From: Lentilitoribacter sp039986595
GTDB lineage: Bacteria > Pseudomonadota > Alphaproteobacteria > Rhizobiales > Rhizobiaceae
Direction of reading: 5' to 3'
Assembly (NCBI GenBank): GCA_039986595.1
Contig: JBDWQJ010000010.1
Span: forward strand, 1-64,000
DNA: 64,000 bases
Position numbers and translations under genes: made by a program
Part shown: piece after piece, positions 1 through 7,884 of the stretch
Layout of the letters: each line of letters opens with the position of its first letter
Position numbering within the stretch: position 1 is the stretch's first letter
Notes under the pieces: model-generated
Database searches by the model: none
What the model was told of the DNA's origin: nothing
Seen by the model: only the letters and a program-made list of their open reading frames with translations

Positions 1-1
1 T

Positions 2-388
2 GATCGCGGTGAAGCTGGTGATAACGTTGGTGTTCTACTTCGCGGTATCGACCGTGAAGGTGTTGAGCGCGGTCAGATCTTGTGTAAGCCTGGTTCAGTT
101 ACACCACACACAAAATTTGTTGCAGAAGCCTACATCCTAACTAAAGACGAGGGTGGTCGTCACACACCATTCTTCACAAACTACCGTCCACAGTTCTACT
201 TCCGTACAACTGACGTGACAGGTGTTGTGACTTTGCGTGATGGTACAGAAATGGTTATGCCTGGCGACAACGTAACAGTTGACGTTGAGTTGATCGTGCC
301 AATTGCGATGGAAGAGCAACTTCGCTTTGCGATCCGTGAAGGCGGTCGTACTGTGGGTGCTGGCATCGTAGCAAGCATCACTGAGTAA
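2..388 (+). CDS. tuf: Elongation factor Tu, 3' part (5' end outside window)
   Basis: The reading frame is open from the left edge and encodes the last 128 residues of EF-Tu, the GTPase that brings aminoacyl-tRNA to the ribosome. The end of domain 2 and all of domain 3 are present: RGEAGDNVGVLLRGI and KPGSVTPHTKF are nearly invariant EF-Tu segments, and the protein ends in VGAGIVASITE as EF-Tu does. The GTP-binding domain lies outside the window. The position directly before rpsJ is usual in Alphaproteobacteria, where the str and S10 operons join. A strong hairpin follows the stop codon. Identity is certain; only the 5' end is missing. Confidence 0.97.
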   Translation, partial: DRGEAGDNVGVLLRGIDREGVERGQILCKPGSVTPHTKFVAEAYILTKDEGGRHTPFFTNYRPQFYFRTTDVTGVVTLRDGTEMVMPGDNVTVDVELIVPIAMEEQLRFAIREGGRTVGAGIVASITE

Positions 389-402
389 TTTAGATTAATT
401 TA

Positions 403-429
403 AAGCGCGCGATACGTTATCGCGCGCTT
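403..429 (+). terminator. Perfect hairpin between tuf and rpsJ
   Basis: A perfect 12-bp inverted repeat (403-414 and 418-429) surrounds a 3-base loop, CGT. The stem is rich in GC repeats. It is followed by TATCTCTT rather than a clean T-run, so it may attenuate or stabilise the tuf transcript rather than stop all transcription into rpsJ, which starts 25 bases later. Confidence 0.6.
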
Positions 430-453
430 ATCTCTTAAACAAGGATCTGCCCT

Positions 454-762
454 ATGAACGGCCAAAACATCCGCATTCGCTTAAAAGCGTTTGATCACCG
501 GATCCTCGATACTTCGACACGCGAAATCGTATCGACAGCAAAACGCACAGGCGCACGAGTACGTGGTCCTGTTCCTTTGCCAACACGTATTGAAAAATTC
601 ACGGTGAACCGGTCGCCGCACGTTAATAAGAAGAGCCGTGAGCAATTTGAAATGCGCACACACAAAAGGCTTCTCGACATTGTCGATCCAACTCCGCAAA
701 CAGTTGATGCTCTTATGAAGCTCGATCTTGCTGCTGGTGTTGACGTAGAGATCAAACTTTAA
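454..762 (+). CDS. rpsJ: Ribosomal protein uS10
   Basis: The 102-residue product is S10 of the 30S head, which also acts with NusB in antitermination. IRIRLKAFDHRILD at the start and VKRTGARVRGPVPLPT-like sequence near residues 30-45 (here STAKRTGARVRGPVPLPT) are signature S10 segments, followed by VNRSPHVNKKSREQFEMR. The length matches the family. An AAGGA ribosome site lies upstream of ATG 454. It is the first gene of the S10 cluster, but an unusual 130-base gap separates it from rplC. Confidence 0.98.
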   Translation: MNGQNIRIRLKAFDHRILDTSTREIVSTAKRTGARVRGPVPLPTRIEKFTVNRSPHVNKKSREQFEMRTHKRLLDIVDPTPQTVDALMKLDLAAGVDVEIKL

Positions 763-781
763 GATCTCGATTTTAGTAAGG

Positions 782-805
782 CTTGTTCGGGATTTCTCGG
801 GCAAG
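782..805 (+). promoter_or_regulatory. Hairpin in the rpsJ-rplC leader
   Basis: In the 130-base gap between rpsJ and rplC, CTTGTTCGGG (782-791) and CTCGGGCAAG (796-805) can form ten consecutive RNA pairs, three of them G-U, around a 4-base loop. No T-run follows, so a terminator is unlikely. A leader for ribosomal-protein feedback or RNA processing is an inference from position alone. Confidence 0.4.
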
Positions 806-892
806 AAGTTTAAACAAGAAACGTTCTTTATGAGCTCAAATTTGTCCACATAGGCAAAACTGCTCCTCTATCGAATTAAAAAGGATGAACCA

Positions 893-1606
893 ATGCGTTC
901 AGGTGTTATTGCACAGAAAGTAGGGATGACCCGGGTCTATAACGACGCCGGTGAGCACATTCCCGTTACTGTTCTGCGTCTTGAGAACTGCCAGGTGGTA
1001 GCTCAACGGACAGAAGAAAAAAATGGTTACTCAGCCGTTCAGGTTGGTGTTGGCCGCGCTAAAGTAAAAAATACAAACAAAGCCGACCGTGGTCAGTTTG
1101 CAGTCGCAAACGTTGAACCTAAGTCAAAAATGGTTGAGTTTCGTGTTTCTTCAGACAACATGATTGAAGTTGGTGCAGAGTTGATCGCAAGTCACTTTGT
1201 GTCTGGTCAGCTTGTTGATGTAACTGGTACTTCAATCGGTAAAGGTTTTGCCGGCGCTATGAAGCGACATAACTTTGGTGGGCTTCGTGCTTCCCACGGT
1301 GTGTCTGTTTCTCACCGTTCACACGGTTCTACTGGTGCTTGTCAGGATCCTGGTAAGGTTTTCAAGGGTAAGAGAATGGCTGGCCACATGGGTCAGACAC
1401 GCGTTACTACACAAAACCTTGAAATCGTTTCAACTGATGTTGATCGTGGTCTACTGTTGATCAAAGGTGCTGTACCTGGTTCAAAAGGTACTTGGGTAAC
1501 TGTTCGTGATGCAATTAAAGCTTCACTACCTTCAGATGCTCCTGTTCCAGCCGGCATTCGTGAAGGCGCTGCTCCTGCAGAAGCCGCAACAGAGGGAGCT
1601 GAGTAA
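893..1606 (+). CDS. rplC: Ribosomal protein uL3
   Basis: This 237-residue protein is L3, an early-assembly 50S protein whose central loop reaches the peptidyl-transferase centre. The start MRSGVIAQKVGMTRVY and the central block GTSIGKGFAGAMKRHNFGG, then GKVFKGKRMAGHMG, are diagnostic. The C-terminus has an Ala/Pro/Glu-rich tail of about 25 residues as in many alphaproteobacterial L3 proteins. ATG 893 follows AAAAAGGATG. The stop overlaps the rplD start by one base (TAATG), so the two are probably translationally coupled. Confidence 0.98.
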   Translation: MRSGVIAQKVGMTRVYNDAGEHIPVTVLRLENCQVVAQRTEEKNGYSAVQVGVGRAKVKNTNKADRGQFAVANVEPKSKMVEFRVSSDNMIEVGAELIASHFVSGQLVDVTGTSIGKGFAGAMKRHNFGGLRASHGVSVSHRSHGSTGACQDPGKVFKGKRMAGHMGQTRVTTQNLEIVSTDVDRGLLLIKGAVPGSKGTWVTVRDAIKASLPSDAPVPAGIREGAAPAEAATEGAE

Positions 1607-2226
1607 TGGATATTGCAGTAAGCACTCTTGCTGGTAAAGAAAGCGGTAAAGTATCACTTTCAGAAACAGTTTTCGGTCTAGAGCCACGCCAGGATATCAT
1701 CCAGCGTGTTGTTCGTTGGCAACTTGCTAAAAAGCAACAAGGTACGCACAAAACACTTGGTCGTGCCGAAGTTAGCCGCACAGGCGCTAAGATGTACAAG
1801 CAAAAAGGTACGGGTAAAGCTCGTCACCACTCTGCTCGTGCTCCTCAGTTCCGTGGTGGTGGTAAAGCTCATGGCCCAGTTGTACGTGATCACTCACATT
1901 CAATGCCTAAGAAGATTCGCTCTCTAGCACTTAAGCATGCTTTGTCAGCGAAATTGGCTAGCGAAGATCTTATCATCCTTGATGAAATGGCATCAAAAGA
2001 AGCAAAGACAAAAGTATTGTCTGGTTCACTTGATAAAATGGGCATCAAGAATGCTTTGTTTATCGGTGGTTCTGAATTGGATGCGAATTTCAAATTGGCT
2101 GCGCAGAACATTCCAAATATCGATGTTCTACCAGTACAAGGTATCAACGTTTACGACATCTTGCGTCGTGGCAAACTTGTGTTGTCAAAGGATGCAGTTG
2201 CAGCTCTTGAGGAGCGTTTAGCATGA
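1606..2226 (+). CDS. rplD: Ribosomal protein uL4
   Basis: L4 (206 residues) binds 23S rRNA near the exit tunnel; in enterobacteria it is also the S10-operon repressor. The tunnel-lining loop is visible around residues 45-95: RAEVSRTGAKMYKQKGTGKA followed by ARAPQFRGGGKAHGP. The start overlaps the rplC stop and the stop overlaps rplW by four bases (ATGA), so rplC, rplD and rplW form a coupled run. Whether L4 regulates its operon here cannot be told from the sequence. Confidence 0.98.
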   Translation: MDIAVSTLAGKESGKVSLSETVFGLEPRQDIIQRVVRWQLAKKQQGTHKTLGRAEVSRTGAKMYKQKGTGKARHHSARAPQFRGGGKAHGPVVRDHSHSMPKKIRSLALKHALSAKLASEDLIILDEMASKEAKTKVLSGSLDKMGIKNALFIGGSELDANFKLAAQNIPNIDVLPVQGINVYDILRRGKLVLSKDAVAALEERLA

Positions 2227-2516
2227 CGGATATTCGCCATTATGACGTGATTGTCTCACCGGCAATCACAGAGAAATCAACATTGGCTTCTGACAATGAC
2301 CAAGTGGTTTTCAACGTTGCTCGCACGGCTTCCAAGCCTGAGATCAAAGCAGCAGTTGAAGCTTTGTTTGGTGTTAAAGTTAAAGCTGTCAACACACTTG
2401 TTCGTAAAGGCAAAGTTAAGCGTTTCCGCGGTGTAGTTGGTAAGCAAAGCGATGTTAAAAAAGCAATCGTGACTTTGGCCGAAGGTCAGTCAATTGACGT
2501 GTCCACCGGTCTATAA
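2223..2516 (+). CDS. rplW: Ribosomal protein uL23
   Basis: The 97-residue product is L23, a tunnel-exit protein that docks trigger factor and SRP. IVSPAITEKSTLAS at residues 10-23 is the family hallmark, and VNTLVRKGKVKRFRG with GKQSDVKKAIVTLAEGQSID follows as in typical bacterial L23. The ATG lies within the last codons of rplD (ATGA overlap). The next gene, rplB, starts 11 bases after the stop behind an AAGGAAAAG ribosome site. Confidence 0.97.
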   Translation: MTDIRHYDVIVSPAITEKSTLASDNDQVVFNVARTASKPEIKAAVEALFGVKVKAVNTLVRKGKVKRFRGVVGKQSDVKKAIVTLAEGQSIDVSTGL

Positions 2517-2527
2517 GGAAAAGAACA

Positions 2528-3364
2528 ATGGCTTTAAAAAGTTTTAATCCAACGACCCCAAGTCAGCGTCAGCTGGTTATTGTGGACCGTTCAGGCCTTT
2601 ATAAAGGCAAGCCTGTAAAGGCTTTGACTGAAGGTCTTACTGGTAAAGGTGGTCGCAATAACATGGGTCGCGTTACTGCCCGCTACATTGGTGGTGGTCA
2701 TAAACGTACATACCGTATGATTGACTTCAAGCGTCGTAAGTTTGATGTTCAGGGTACAGTTGCTCGTCTAGAATACGATCCAAACAGAACAGCGTTTATC
2801 GCACTTATCGATTACGAAGATGGTGAGCAAGCTTATATCTTGGCACCTCAGCGTATCGCAGCTGGTGATAAAGTTATCGCTTCTCTAAGTTCAGTTGACG
2901 TTAAGCCTGGTAATGCAATGCCATTGCAGGCAATGCCAGTTGGTACAATCGTACACAATGTTGAAATGAAGCCAGAGAAGGGCGGCCAGATCGCTCGTTC
3001 AGCTGGTACTTATGTTCAGCTTGTTGGTCGTGACCAAGGCATGGCGATCCTTCGCTTGAACTCTGGTGAAACACGTTTGGTTTCTGGTCTTTGTATGGCA
3101 ACAATCGGTGCTGTATCAAACCAAGATCACATGAACACAAATGATGGTAAAGCAGGCCGTACACGTTGGCGCGGTAAGCGTCCTCACGTTCGCGGTGTTG
3201 TTATGAACCCGGTCGATCACCCTCACGGTGGTGGTGAAGGTCGTACATCAGGTGGTCGTCACCCGGTTTCTCCTTGGGGTAAACCAACTAAGGGTAAACG
3301 TACTCGTAAAAACAAGGCGACGGATAAGTTTATCATGCGTTCTCGCCATCAGCGTAAGAAATAA
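2528..3364 (+). CDS. rplB: Ribosomal protein uL2
   Basis: L2 (278 residues) is a core 50S protein needed for subunit joining and peptidyl-transfer activity. GRNNMGRVTARYIGGGHKR near residue 50 and the C-terminal loop RGVVMNPVDHPHGGGEGR, which carries the conserved histidine of DHPHGGG, are invariant features. The basic C-terminus ends in RSRHQRKK. Length equals the family norm. rpsS follows after 14 bases. Confidence 0.98.
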   Translation: MALKSFNPTTPSQRQLVIVDRSGLYKGKPVKALTEGLTGKGGRNNMGRVTARYIGGGHKRTYRMIDFKRRKFDVQGTVARLEYDPNRTAFIALIDYEDGEQAYILAPQRIAAGDKVIASLSSVDVKPGNAMPLQAMPVGTIVHNVEMKPEKGGQIARSAGTYVQLVGRDQGMAILRLNSGETRLVSGLCMATIGAVSNQDHMNTNDGKAGRTRWRGKRPHVRGVVMNPVDHPHGGGEGRTSGGRHPVSPWGKPTKGKRTRKNKATDKFIMRSRHQRKK

Positions 3365-3378
3365 GAGAGGAAGTCTAA

Positions 3379-3657
3379 GTGGCTCGTTCAGTTTGGAAAG
3401 GTCCTTTTGTTGACGGCTATCTTCTCAAGAAGGCTGAGAAGGTTCGCGAAAGCGGTCGTAGCGAAGTGATTAAAATGTGGTCCCGCCGTTCAACGGTATT
3501 ACCACAATTCGTAGGTCTAACATTTGGTGTCTATAATGGTCAGAAGCACATTCCTGTGATGATCTCAGAAGACATGGTTGGCCATAAATTTGGTGAATTC
3601 GCTCCAAGCCGTACCTATTATGGTCACGGTGCGGATAAGAAAGCGAAGAGGAAATAA
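3379..3657 (+). CDS. rpsS: Ribosomal protein uS19 (GTG start)
   Basis: S19 (92 residues) forms a complex with S13 in the 30S head near the A site. The start MARSVWKGPFVDGYLLKKAE and the segment HIPVMISEDMVGHKFGEFAP are diagnostic. The initiator is GTG at 3379, fixed by AGAGAGGAAG eight bases upstream and by the family N-terminus. Two bases separate the stop from the rplV ATG. Confidence 0.97.
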   Translation: MARSVWKGPFVDGYLLKKAEKVRESGRSEVIKMWSRRSTVLPQFVGLTFGVYNGQKHIPVMISEDMVGHKFGEFAPSRTYYGHGADKKAKRK

Positions 3658-3659
3658 AG

Positions 3660-4043
3660 ATGGGCAAGGCAAAGACAGAACGTCGGCTCGCAGATAATGA
3701 AGCGCAGGCAGTTGCCCGCACGCTTCGTATCAGCCCGCAGAAACTAAATCTTGTTGCGGAAATGATCCGTGGCAAGAAGGTTGAAACGGCTTTGGCAGAA
3801 CTTGAGTTCTCCCGTAAGCGTATTTCAGATCAAGTGCGTAAAACACTACAGTCTGCAATCGCAAATGCTGAAAACAACCACGATCTAGATGTTGATAGCT
3901 TGATTGTTGCGGAAGCATATGTCGGCAAATCAATTGTCATGAAACGCTTCCGCGTTCGTGGCCGTGGTCGTTCATCACGTATCTTGAAACCATTTGCTCA
4001 CTTGACGATTGTCGTGAGGGAAGTCGAAGAGGAGGCCGCGTAA
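3660..4043 (+). CDS. rplV: Ribosomal protein uL22
   Basis: L22 (127 residues) lines the nascent-peptide tunnel. The family core is clear: ISPQKLNLVAEMIRGKKVE near residues 25-44, then MKRFRVRGRGRSSRI, the beta-hairpin region next to the tunnel constriction. The N-terminal ten residues (MGKAKTERRL) are of the alphaproteobacterial type. The stop overlaps the rpsC start (TAATG). Confidence 0.97.
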   Translation: MGKAKTERRLADNEAQAVARTLRISPQKLNLVAEMIRGKKVETALAELEFSRKRISDQVRKTLQSAIANAENNHDLDVDSLIVAEAYVGKSIVMKRFRVRGRGRSSRILKPFAHLTIVVREVEEEAA

Positions 4044-4756
4044 TGGGTCAGAAGATTAATCCAATCGGTTTCCGTCTTGGTATCAACCGTACTTGGGATA
4101 GCCGCTGGTATGCCGATCAAGGTGAATATGGCGATTTGCTTCATGAAGACATGAAGATCCGCGAATACCTTGTGAAAGAACTTAAGCAAGCTGGTGTTTC
4201 TAAGGTTGTTATTGAACGTCCTCATAAGAAATGTCGTGTGTCTATCCACACAGCGCGTCCTGGTCTTATCATTGGTAAGAAGGGTGCTGACATTGAGAAG
4301 CTGCGTAAGAAATTGTCTGAAATGACTAATTCTGAAACACACCTCAATATCATCGAGATCCGTAAGCCTGAGATTGATGCGACTTTGGTTGCACAGTCAA
4401 TCGCACAACAGCTCGAGCGTCGTGTTGCTTTCCGTCGTGCTATGAAACGTGCTGTTCAATCAGCTATGCGTTTGGGTGCTTTGGGTATTAAAATCACAAG
4501 TGCTGGTCGTTTGGGCGGTGCTGAGATTGCGCGTACTGAATGGTATCGTGAAGGCCGTGTGCCATTGCATACTCTTCGTGCTGACATCGATTACGGTGTT
4601 GCAGAAGCTTTGACTGCATACGGTATTTGCGGCATCAAAGTTTGGATCTTTAAAGGTGAAATCCTTGAGCATGATCCAATGGCTTCTGAGCGTAAAGCGA
4701 CCGAGAATGACAATTCTGGTGGCAACAATAATAACCGTCGTCGCGAAAACGCGTAA
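4043..4756 (+). CDS. rpsC: Ribosomal protein uS3
   Basis: S3 (237 residues) sits at the mRNA entry channel. It begins MGQKINPIGFRLGINRTW. A type II KH domain near residues 60-90 contains the GLIIGKKGADIEKLR form of the GXXG loop. The C-terminal domain has RLGGAEIARTEWYREGRVP. The last 25 residues are an Asn/Arg-rich tail. The start is coupled to rplV, and rplP follows after 27 bases. Confidence 0.98.
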   Translation: MGQKINPIGFRLGINRTWDSRWYADQGEYGDLLHEDMKIREYLVKELKQAGVSKVVIERPHKKCRVSIHTARPGLIIGKKGADIEKLRKKLSEMTNSETHLNIIEIRKPEIDATLVAQSIAQQLERRVAFRRAMKRAVQSAMRLGALGIKITSAGRLGGAEIARTEWYREGRVPLHTLRADIDYGVAEALTAYGICGIKVWIFKGEILEHDPMASERKATENDNSGGNNNNRRRENA

Positions 4757-4783
4757 GATACGCGATAGGTTCGGAGAAATAAA

Positions 4784-5197
4784 ATGTTACAGCCAAAGCG
4801 AACTAAATTTCGCAAACAGTTTAAGGGCAAAATCAAGGGCGTCGCTAAAGGCGGTTCAGACTTGAACTTTGGGTCATATGGCCTAAAGGCTCAAGAGCCT
4901 AATCGTGTTAATGCACGTGAGATTGAAGCAGCCCGTCGTGCCATCACCCGTCACATGAAGCGTGCCGGTCGTGTATGGATCCGTATTTTCCCAGACGTTC
5001 CAGTAACAACTAAACCTACTGAAGTTCGTATGGGTAAAGGTAAAGGTTCTGTTGATTATTGGGCATGTAAGGTCAAACCTGGCCGTGTCATGTTCGAAAT
5101 TGACGGTGTAAATGAAGAAATCGCACGTGAAGCATTGCGTTTGGGAGCTGCAAAGCTTTCTGTTAAGACGCGCTTTATTCAACGTGTTGCTGAGTAG
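4784..5197 (+). CDS. rplP: Ribosomal protein uL16
   Basis: L16 (137 residues) contacts the A- and P-site tRNAs. The start MLQPKRTKFRKQFKGK is the family hallmark, and VRMGKGKGSVDYWACKVKPG near residue 80 includes the loop carrying the hydroxylatable arginine in other bacteria. It is preceded by GGAGAAATAAA and followed within 10 bases by rpmC. Confidence 0.98.
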   Translation: MLQPKRTKFRKQFKGKIKGVAKGGSDLNFGSYGLKAQEPNRVNAREIEAARRAITRHMKRAGRVWIRIFPDVPVTTKPTEVRMGKGKGSVDYWACKVKPGRVMFEIDGVNEEIAREALRLGAAKLSVKTRFIQRVAE

Positions 5198-5206
5198 GAA
5201 ACTATC

Positions 5207-5407
5207 ATGAAAGCTAATGATATCCACGCAATGAGCGCTGACCAGCTTAGTGACGAACTAGAAAAGCTAAAGAAAGAGCAGTTTAACCTGCGCTTTCAAG
5301 CTGCCACTGGCCAGTTGGAAAAAACATCACGTGTTAAAGAAGTGCGTCGCGACATTGCGCGCATCAAGACAATTGCTCGCCAGAAGGCGGCTGAAGCTAA
5401 GGCTTAA
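5207..5407 (+). CDS. rpmC: Ribosomal protein uL29
   Basis: L29 is a 66-residue two-helix hairpin protein at the tunnel exit, next to L23. KKEQFNLRFQAATGQLEKT and RVKEVRRDIARIKTI match the family. Its place between rplP and rpsQ is the conserved one, and the spacing to rpsQ is 11 bases with an AAAGGA ribosome site. Confidence 0.96.
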   Translation: MKANDIHAMSADQLSDELEKLKKEQFNLRFQAATGQLEKTSRVKEVRRDIARIKTIARQKAAEAKA

Positions 5408-5418
5408 AGGAACGCATA

Positions 5419-5649
5419 ATGCCTAAACGCATTCTACAGGGCACTGTTGTCAGTGACAAAAATGATAAAACTGTGGTTGTTCGCATCGAACGTCGATTCG
5501 CGCACCCAGTCTTAAGAAAAATCGTTCGCCGTACTAAAAAGTACAAGGCGCATGATGAAGCAAACCAATTCAAAACTGGTGATATCGTTTCCATTGAGGA
5601 ATGTGCACCAATTTCGAAAGATAAGCGTTGGACTGTTGTAACTAGCTAA
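5419..5649 (+). CDS. rpsQ: Ribosomal protein uS17
   Basis: S17 (76 residues) is an OB-fold primary binder of 16S rRNA. It reads MPKRILQGTVVSDKNDKTVV, then HPVLRKIVRRTKKYKAHDE and GDIVSIEECAPISKDKRW, all typical. It is the last gene of the S10 part. A 206-base gap separates it from rplN, far more than the 0-30 bases seen between most neighbours. Confidence 0.97.
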   Translation: MPKRILQGTVVSDKNDKTVVVRIERRFAHPVLRKIVRRTKKYKAHDEANQFKTGDIVSIEECAPISKDKRWTVVTS

Positions 5650-5682
5650 TTTAGCTGTTATGCAGCCATTGTTTTCGACCTG

Positions 5683-5713
5683 ATCAGAGCAGACATTATG
5701 TGTTTGCTCTGAT
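5683..5713 (+). terminator. Hairpin downstream of rpsQ, possible attenuator
   Basis: ATCAGAGCA (5683-5691) and TGCTCTGAT (5705-5713) form a perfect 9-bp stem around a 13-base loop. TATTTTCG follows, which is only a weak T-tract. It may partly terminate or process the S10 transcript before the spc genes. Confidence 0.45.
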
Positions 5714-5736
5714 TATTTTCGAAAAAATGCTTTTTT

Positions 5737-5780
5737 AAGTCAGTTTTTAGTTGAAAAAATCCTGACTTGTTCTAATACAA
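5737..5780 (+). promoter_or_regulatory. Inverted repeat and promoter-like site before rplN
   Basis: AAGTCAG (5737-5743) and CTGACTT (5762-5768) are inverted copies, with TTTTT and AAAAA arms inside. The same stretch holds TTGAAA (5751-5756) and TAATAC (5773-5778) with a 16-base spacer, a plausible sigma-70 promoter for the spc genes. The hairpin and the promoter overlap, so only one reading may be right. Confidence 0.3.
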
Positions 5781-5855
5781 CTTGAACGTTGGATAAGACT
5801 GCAGGCAATAGGGCTTCGTAGTGACTGTCCAGCATAATAAAGAAGGCGGTCTGAC

Positions 5856-6224
5856 ATGATTCAGATGCAAACAAATCTCGACGTCGCAGATAATTCTGGT
5901 GCTCGTCGTGTCATGTGCATCAAGGTGCTCGGCGGTTCCAAACGAAAATATGCTTCTGTGGGCGACATCATTGTATGTTCGGTCAAAGAAGCTATTCCTC
6001 GTGGCCGCGTTAAAAAAGGTGACGTAGTTAAAGCTGTTGTCGTTCGTACGGCAAAAGATCTTCGTCGCCCTGACGGAAGCGTAATCCGTTTCGATTCCAG
6101 TGCAGCAGTTTTGGTTAACAATGCGGGTGAACCTATGGGAACACGTATTTTTGGCCCAGTACCACGTGAGCTTCGTGCTAAAAAGCACATGAAGATCATC
6201 TCACTGGCTCCTGAAGTATTGTAA
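5856..6224 (+). CDS. rplN: Ribosomal protein uL14
   Basis: L14 (122 residues) forms an intersubunit bridge. It begins MIQMQTNLDVADNSGARRVM and contains KKGDVVKAVVVRTAKDLRRP and the ending RELRAKKHMKIISLAPEVL, all standard. It opens the spc part of the superoperon after the long leader. rplX starts 12 bases downstream behind TAAGGAAACG. Confidence 0.98.
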   Translation: MIQMQTNLDVADNSGARRVMCIKVLGGSKRKYASVGDIIVCSVKEAIPRGRVKKGDVVKAVVVRTAKDLRRPDGSVIRFDSSAAVLVNNAGEPMGTRIFGPVPRELRAKKHMKIISLAPEVL

Positions 6225-6236
6225 GGAAACGGTTCA

Positions 6237-6548
6237 ATGCAAAAAATTCGTAAAGGCGACAAAGTCGTCGTATTGACTGGTAAGGACAAGGGTCGCTCCG
6301 GCGAAGTCACCAAAGTCTTGCCAAAAGAAGGCCGCGCTGTAGTTGCTGGTATTAACGTTGTAAAACGTCACCAGAAGCAATCGCAAACTACAGAAGCAGG
6401 TATTGTTTCAAAAGAAGCGCCTATCAATCTTTCAAATCTTGCAGTTGCAGATCCAAAAGATGGTAAACCTACTCGTGTTGGCATCAAAGTTGATGGTGAC
6501 AAGAAGGTTCGCGTGGCCAAGCGTTCAGGAGAAGTGATCGATGGCTAA
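6237..6548 (+). CDS. rplX: Ribosomal protein uL24
   Basis: L24 (103 residues) initiates 50S assembly. The KOW motif lies near the start: MQKIRKGDKVVVLTGKDKGR. GINVVKRHQKQSQTTEAGIV follows as usual. The 3' end overlaps rplE by eight bases, so the two are likely coupled. Confidence 0.97.
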   Translation: MQKIRKGDKVVVLTGKDKGRSGEVTKVLPKEGRAVVAGINVVKRHQKQSQTTEAGIVSKEAPINLSNLAVADPKDGKPTRVGIKVDGDKKVRVAKRSGEVIDG

Positions 6549-7104
6549 TGACAACTATGAGCCAAAGCTCAAAACTGAATATGTAACGCGCATTCGTTCT
6601 GCTATTCGTGAGCAGTTCAATTACGCAAATGAGATGCAGATCCCAAAAGTTGACAAGATTGTCATCAATATGGGTGTTGGTGAAGCAACAGCTGATTCAA
6701 AAAAACCTGCTATTGCAGCGGCTGATTTGGCAGCGATTGCTGGTCAAAAGCCAGTTATCACCAAAGCTCGCAAATCTATTGCTGGTTTCAAGGTTCGTGA
6801 AGAAATGCCTCTTGGCGCTAAAGTCACGCTCCGCGGTGCTCGTATGTATGAATTCATGGACCGTTTGGTCACTGTTGCGCTTCCACGCGTACGTGACTTT
6901 CGTGGCTTGAATCCAAAAAGCTTCGATGGTCGTGGCAATTTCGCCATGGGCATTAAAGAACACATTGTGTTCCCAGAGATCAATTACGATAAAGTTGATC
7001 AAATGTGGGGCATGGACGTCATCGTTTGTACGACGGCTAACACTGATGATGAAGCTCGCGCTCTTTTGAAAGAGTTCAACTTCCCATTCCGTGAACAGTC
7101 GTAA
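6541..7104 (+). CDS. rplE: Ribosomal protein uL5
   Basis: L5 (187 residues) binds 5S rRNA and contacts the P-site tRNA. The blocks VDKIVINMGVGEA, ITKARKSIAGFKVREEMPLG and GIKEHIVFPEINYDKVDQMW are diagnostic. The ATG lies inside the rplX coding end, with GGAGAAG immediately upstream. Confidence 0.98.
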   Translation: MANDNYEPKLKTEYVTRIRSAIREQFNYANEMQIPKVDKIVINMGVGEATADSKKPAIAAADLAAIAGQKPVITKARKSIAGFKVREEMPLGAKVTLRGARMYEFMDRLVTVALPRVRDFRGLNPKSFDGRGNFAMGIKEHIVFPEINYDKVDQMWGMDVIVCTTANTDDEARALLKEFNFPFREQS

Positions 7105-7131
7105 CGGCATACGTAGAGAAGGATATTCAAC

Positions 7132-7437
7132 ATGGCTAAAGTAAGCGCAGTTGAGAAGAACAAACGTCGCCGCGGCTTAGTCAGCAAAGATGCTGCTAAA
7201 CGCGCTGCTCTTAAAGCGACAATTAGAGATGAAAGCATCTCTATGGAAGAGCGCTTTAAAGCAACTCTAAAACTGGCTGAGATGCCTCGTGATGGTTCGA
7301 AAACTCGCGTTCGTAACCGTTGTGAAGTTTCTGGTCGTCCACGCGGATATTACCGCAAACTTAAAATGTCTCGTATTGCACTGCGTGAGCTTGGCTCATT
7401 CGGTAAAGTGCCTGGCCTTGTTAAGTCTAGCTGGTAG
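7132..7437 (+). CDS. rpsN: Ribosomal protein uS14, zinc-free long form
   Basis: This 101-residue S14 is the long form without the zinc-binding CXXC pairs; only one cysteine remains in RNRCEVSGRPRGYYRKL. The ending GELGSFGKVPGLVKSSW-like (here LRELGSFGKVPGLVKSSW) is typical. The protein stabilises the 30S head. Spacing to rpsH is 11 bases. Confidence 0.97.
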   Translation: MAKVSAVEKNKRRRGLVSKDAAKRAALKATIRDESISMEERFKATLKLAEMPRDGSKTRVRNRCEVSGRPRGYYRKLKMSRIALRELGSFGKVPGLVKSSW

Positions 7438-7448
7438 GGGATTCAAAA

Positions 7449-7847
7449 ATGTCTTTATCTGATCCTTTGGGCGATATGCTCACACGTATTCGTAATGGCG
7501 CGGCACGTGGTAAATCATCGGTTTCATCACCAGCATCTAAATTGCGCGCTCGCGTATTAGATGTTTTGGAATCTGAAGGTTATATCCGCGGTTATTCGCA
7601 GTCAGAATTCGAAAATGGAAAATCTGAAATTAGCATTGAGCTAAAATATTCGGACACTGGTTCTGTTATTCGCGAAATCGGTCGCGTTTCAAAACCTGGG
7701 CGTCGCGTTTATGTGTCAGTTAAGTCCATTCCGCAGGTCGCTAACGGTCTTGGTATTACGATTTTGTCTACACCTAAGGGTGTTATGGCAGATCACCAGG
7801 CACGCGAACTAAATGTAGGTGGTGAGGTTCTTTGCTCTGTCTTCTAA
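7449..7847 (+). CDS. rpsH: Ribosomal protein uS8
   Basis: S8 (132 residues) is a primary 16S rRNA binder; in enterobacteria it represses the spc operon. The start SLSDPLGDMLTRIRNG and the end GLGITILSTPKGVMADHQAR are family signatures. A CysSerVal stretch near the end matches other S8 proteins. The 37-base gap to rplF includes an AGAGAATAGG ribosome site region. Confidence 0.98.
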   Translation: MSLSDPLGDMLTRIRNGAARGKSSVSSPASKLRARVLDVLESEGYIRGYSQSEFENGKSEISIELKYSDTGSVIREIGRVSKPGRRVYVSVKSIPQVANGLGITILSTPKGVMADHQARELNVGGEVLCSVF

Positions 7848-7884
7848 GACAGAGTTAAGACTTTTACAGAGAATAGGTTGAACA

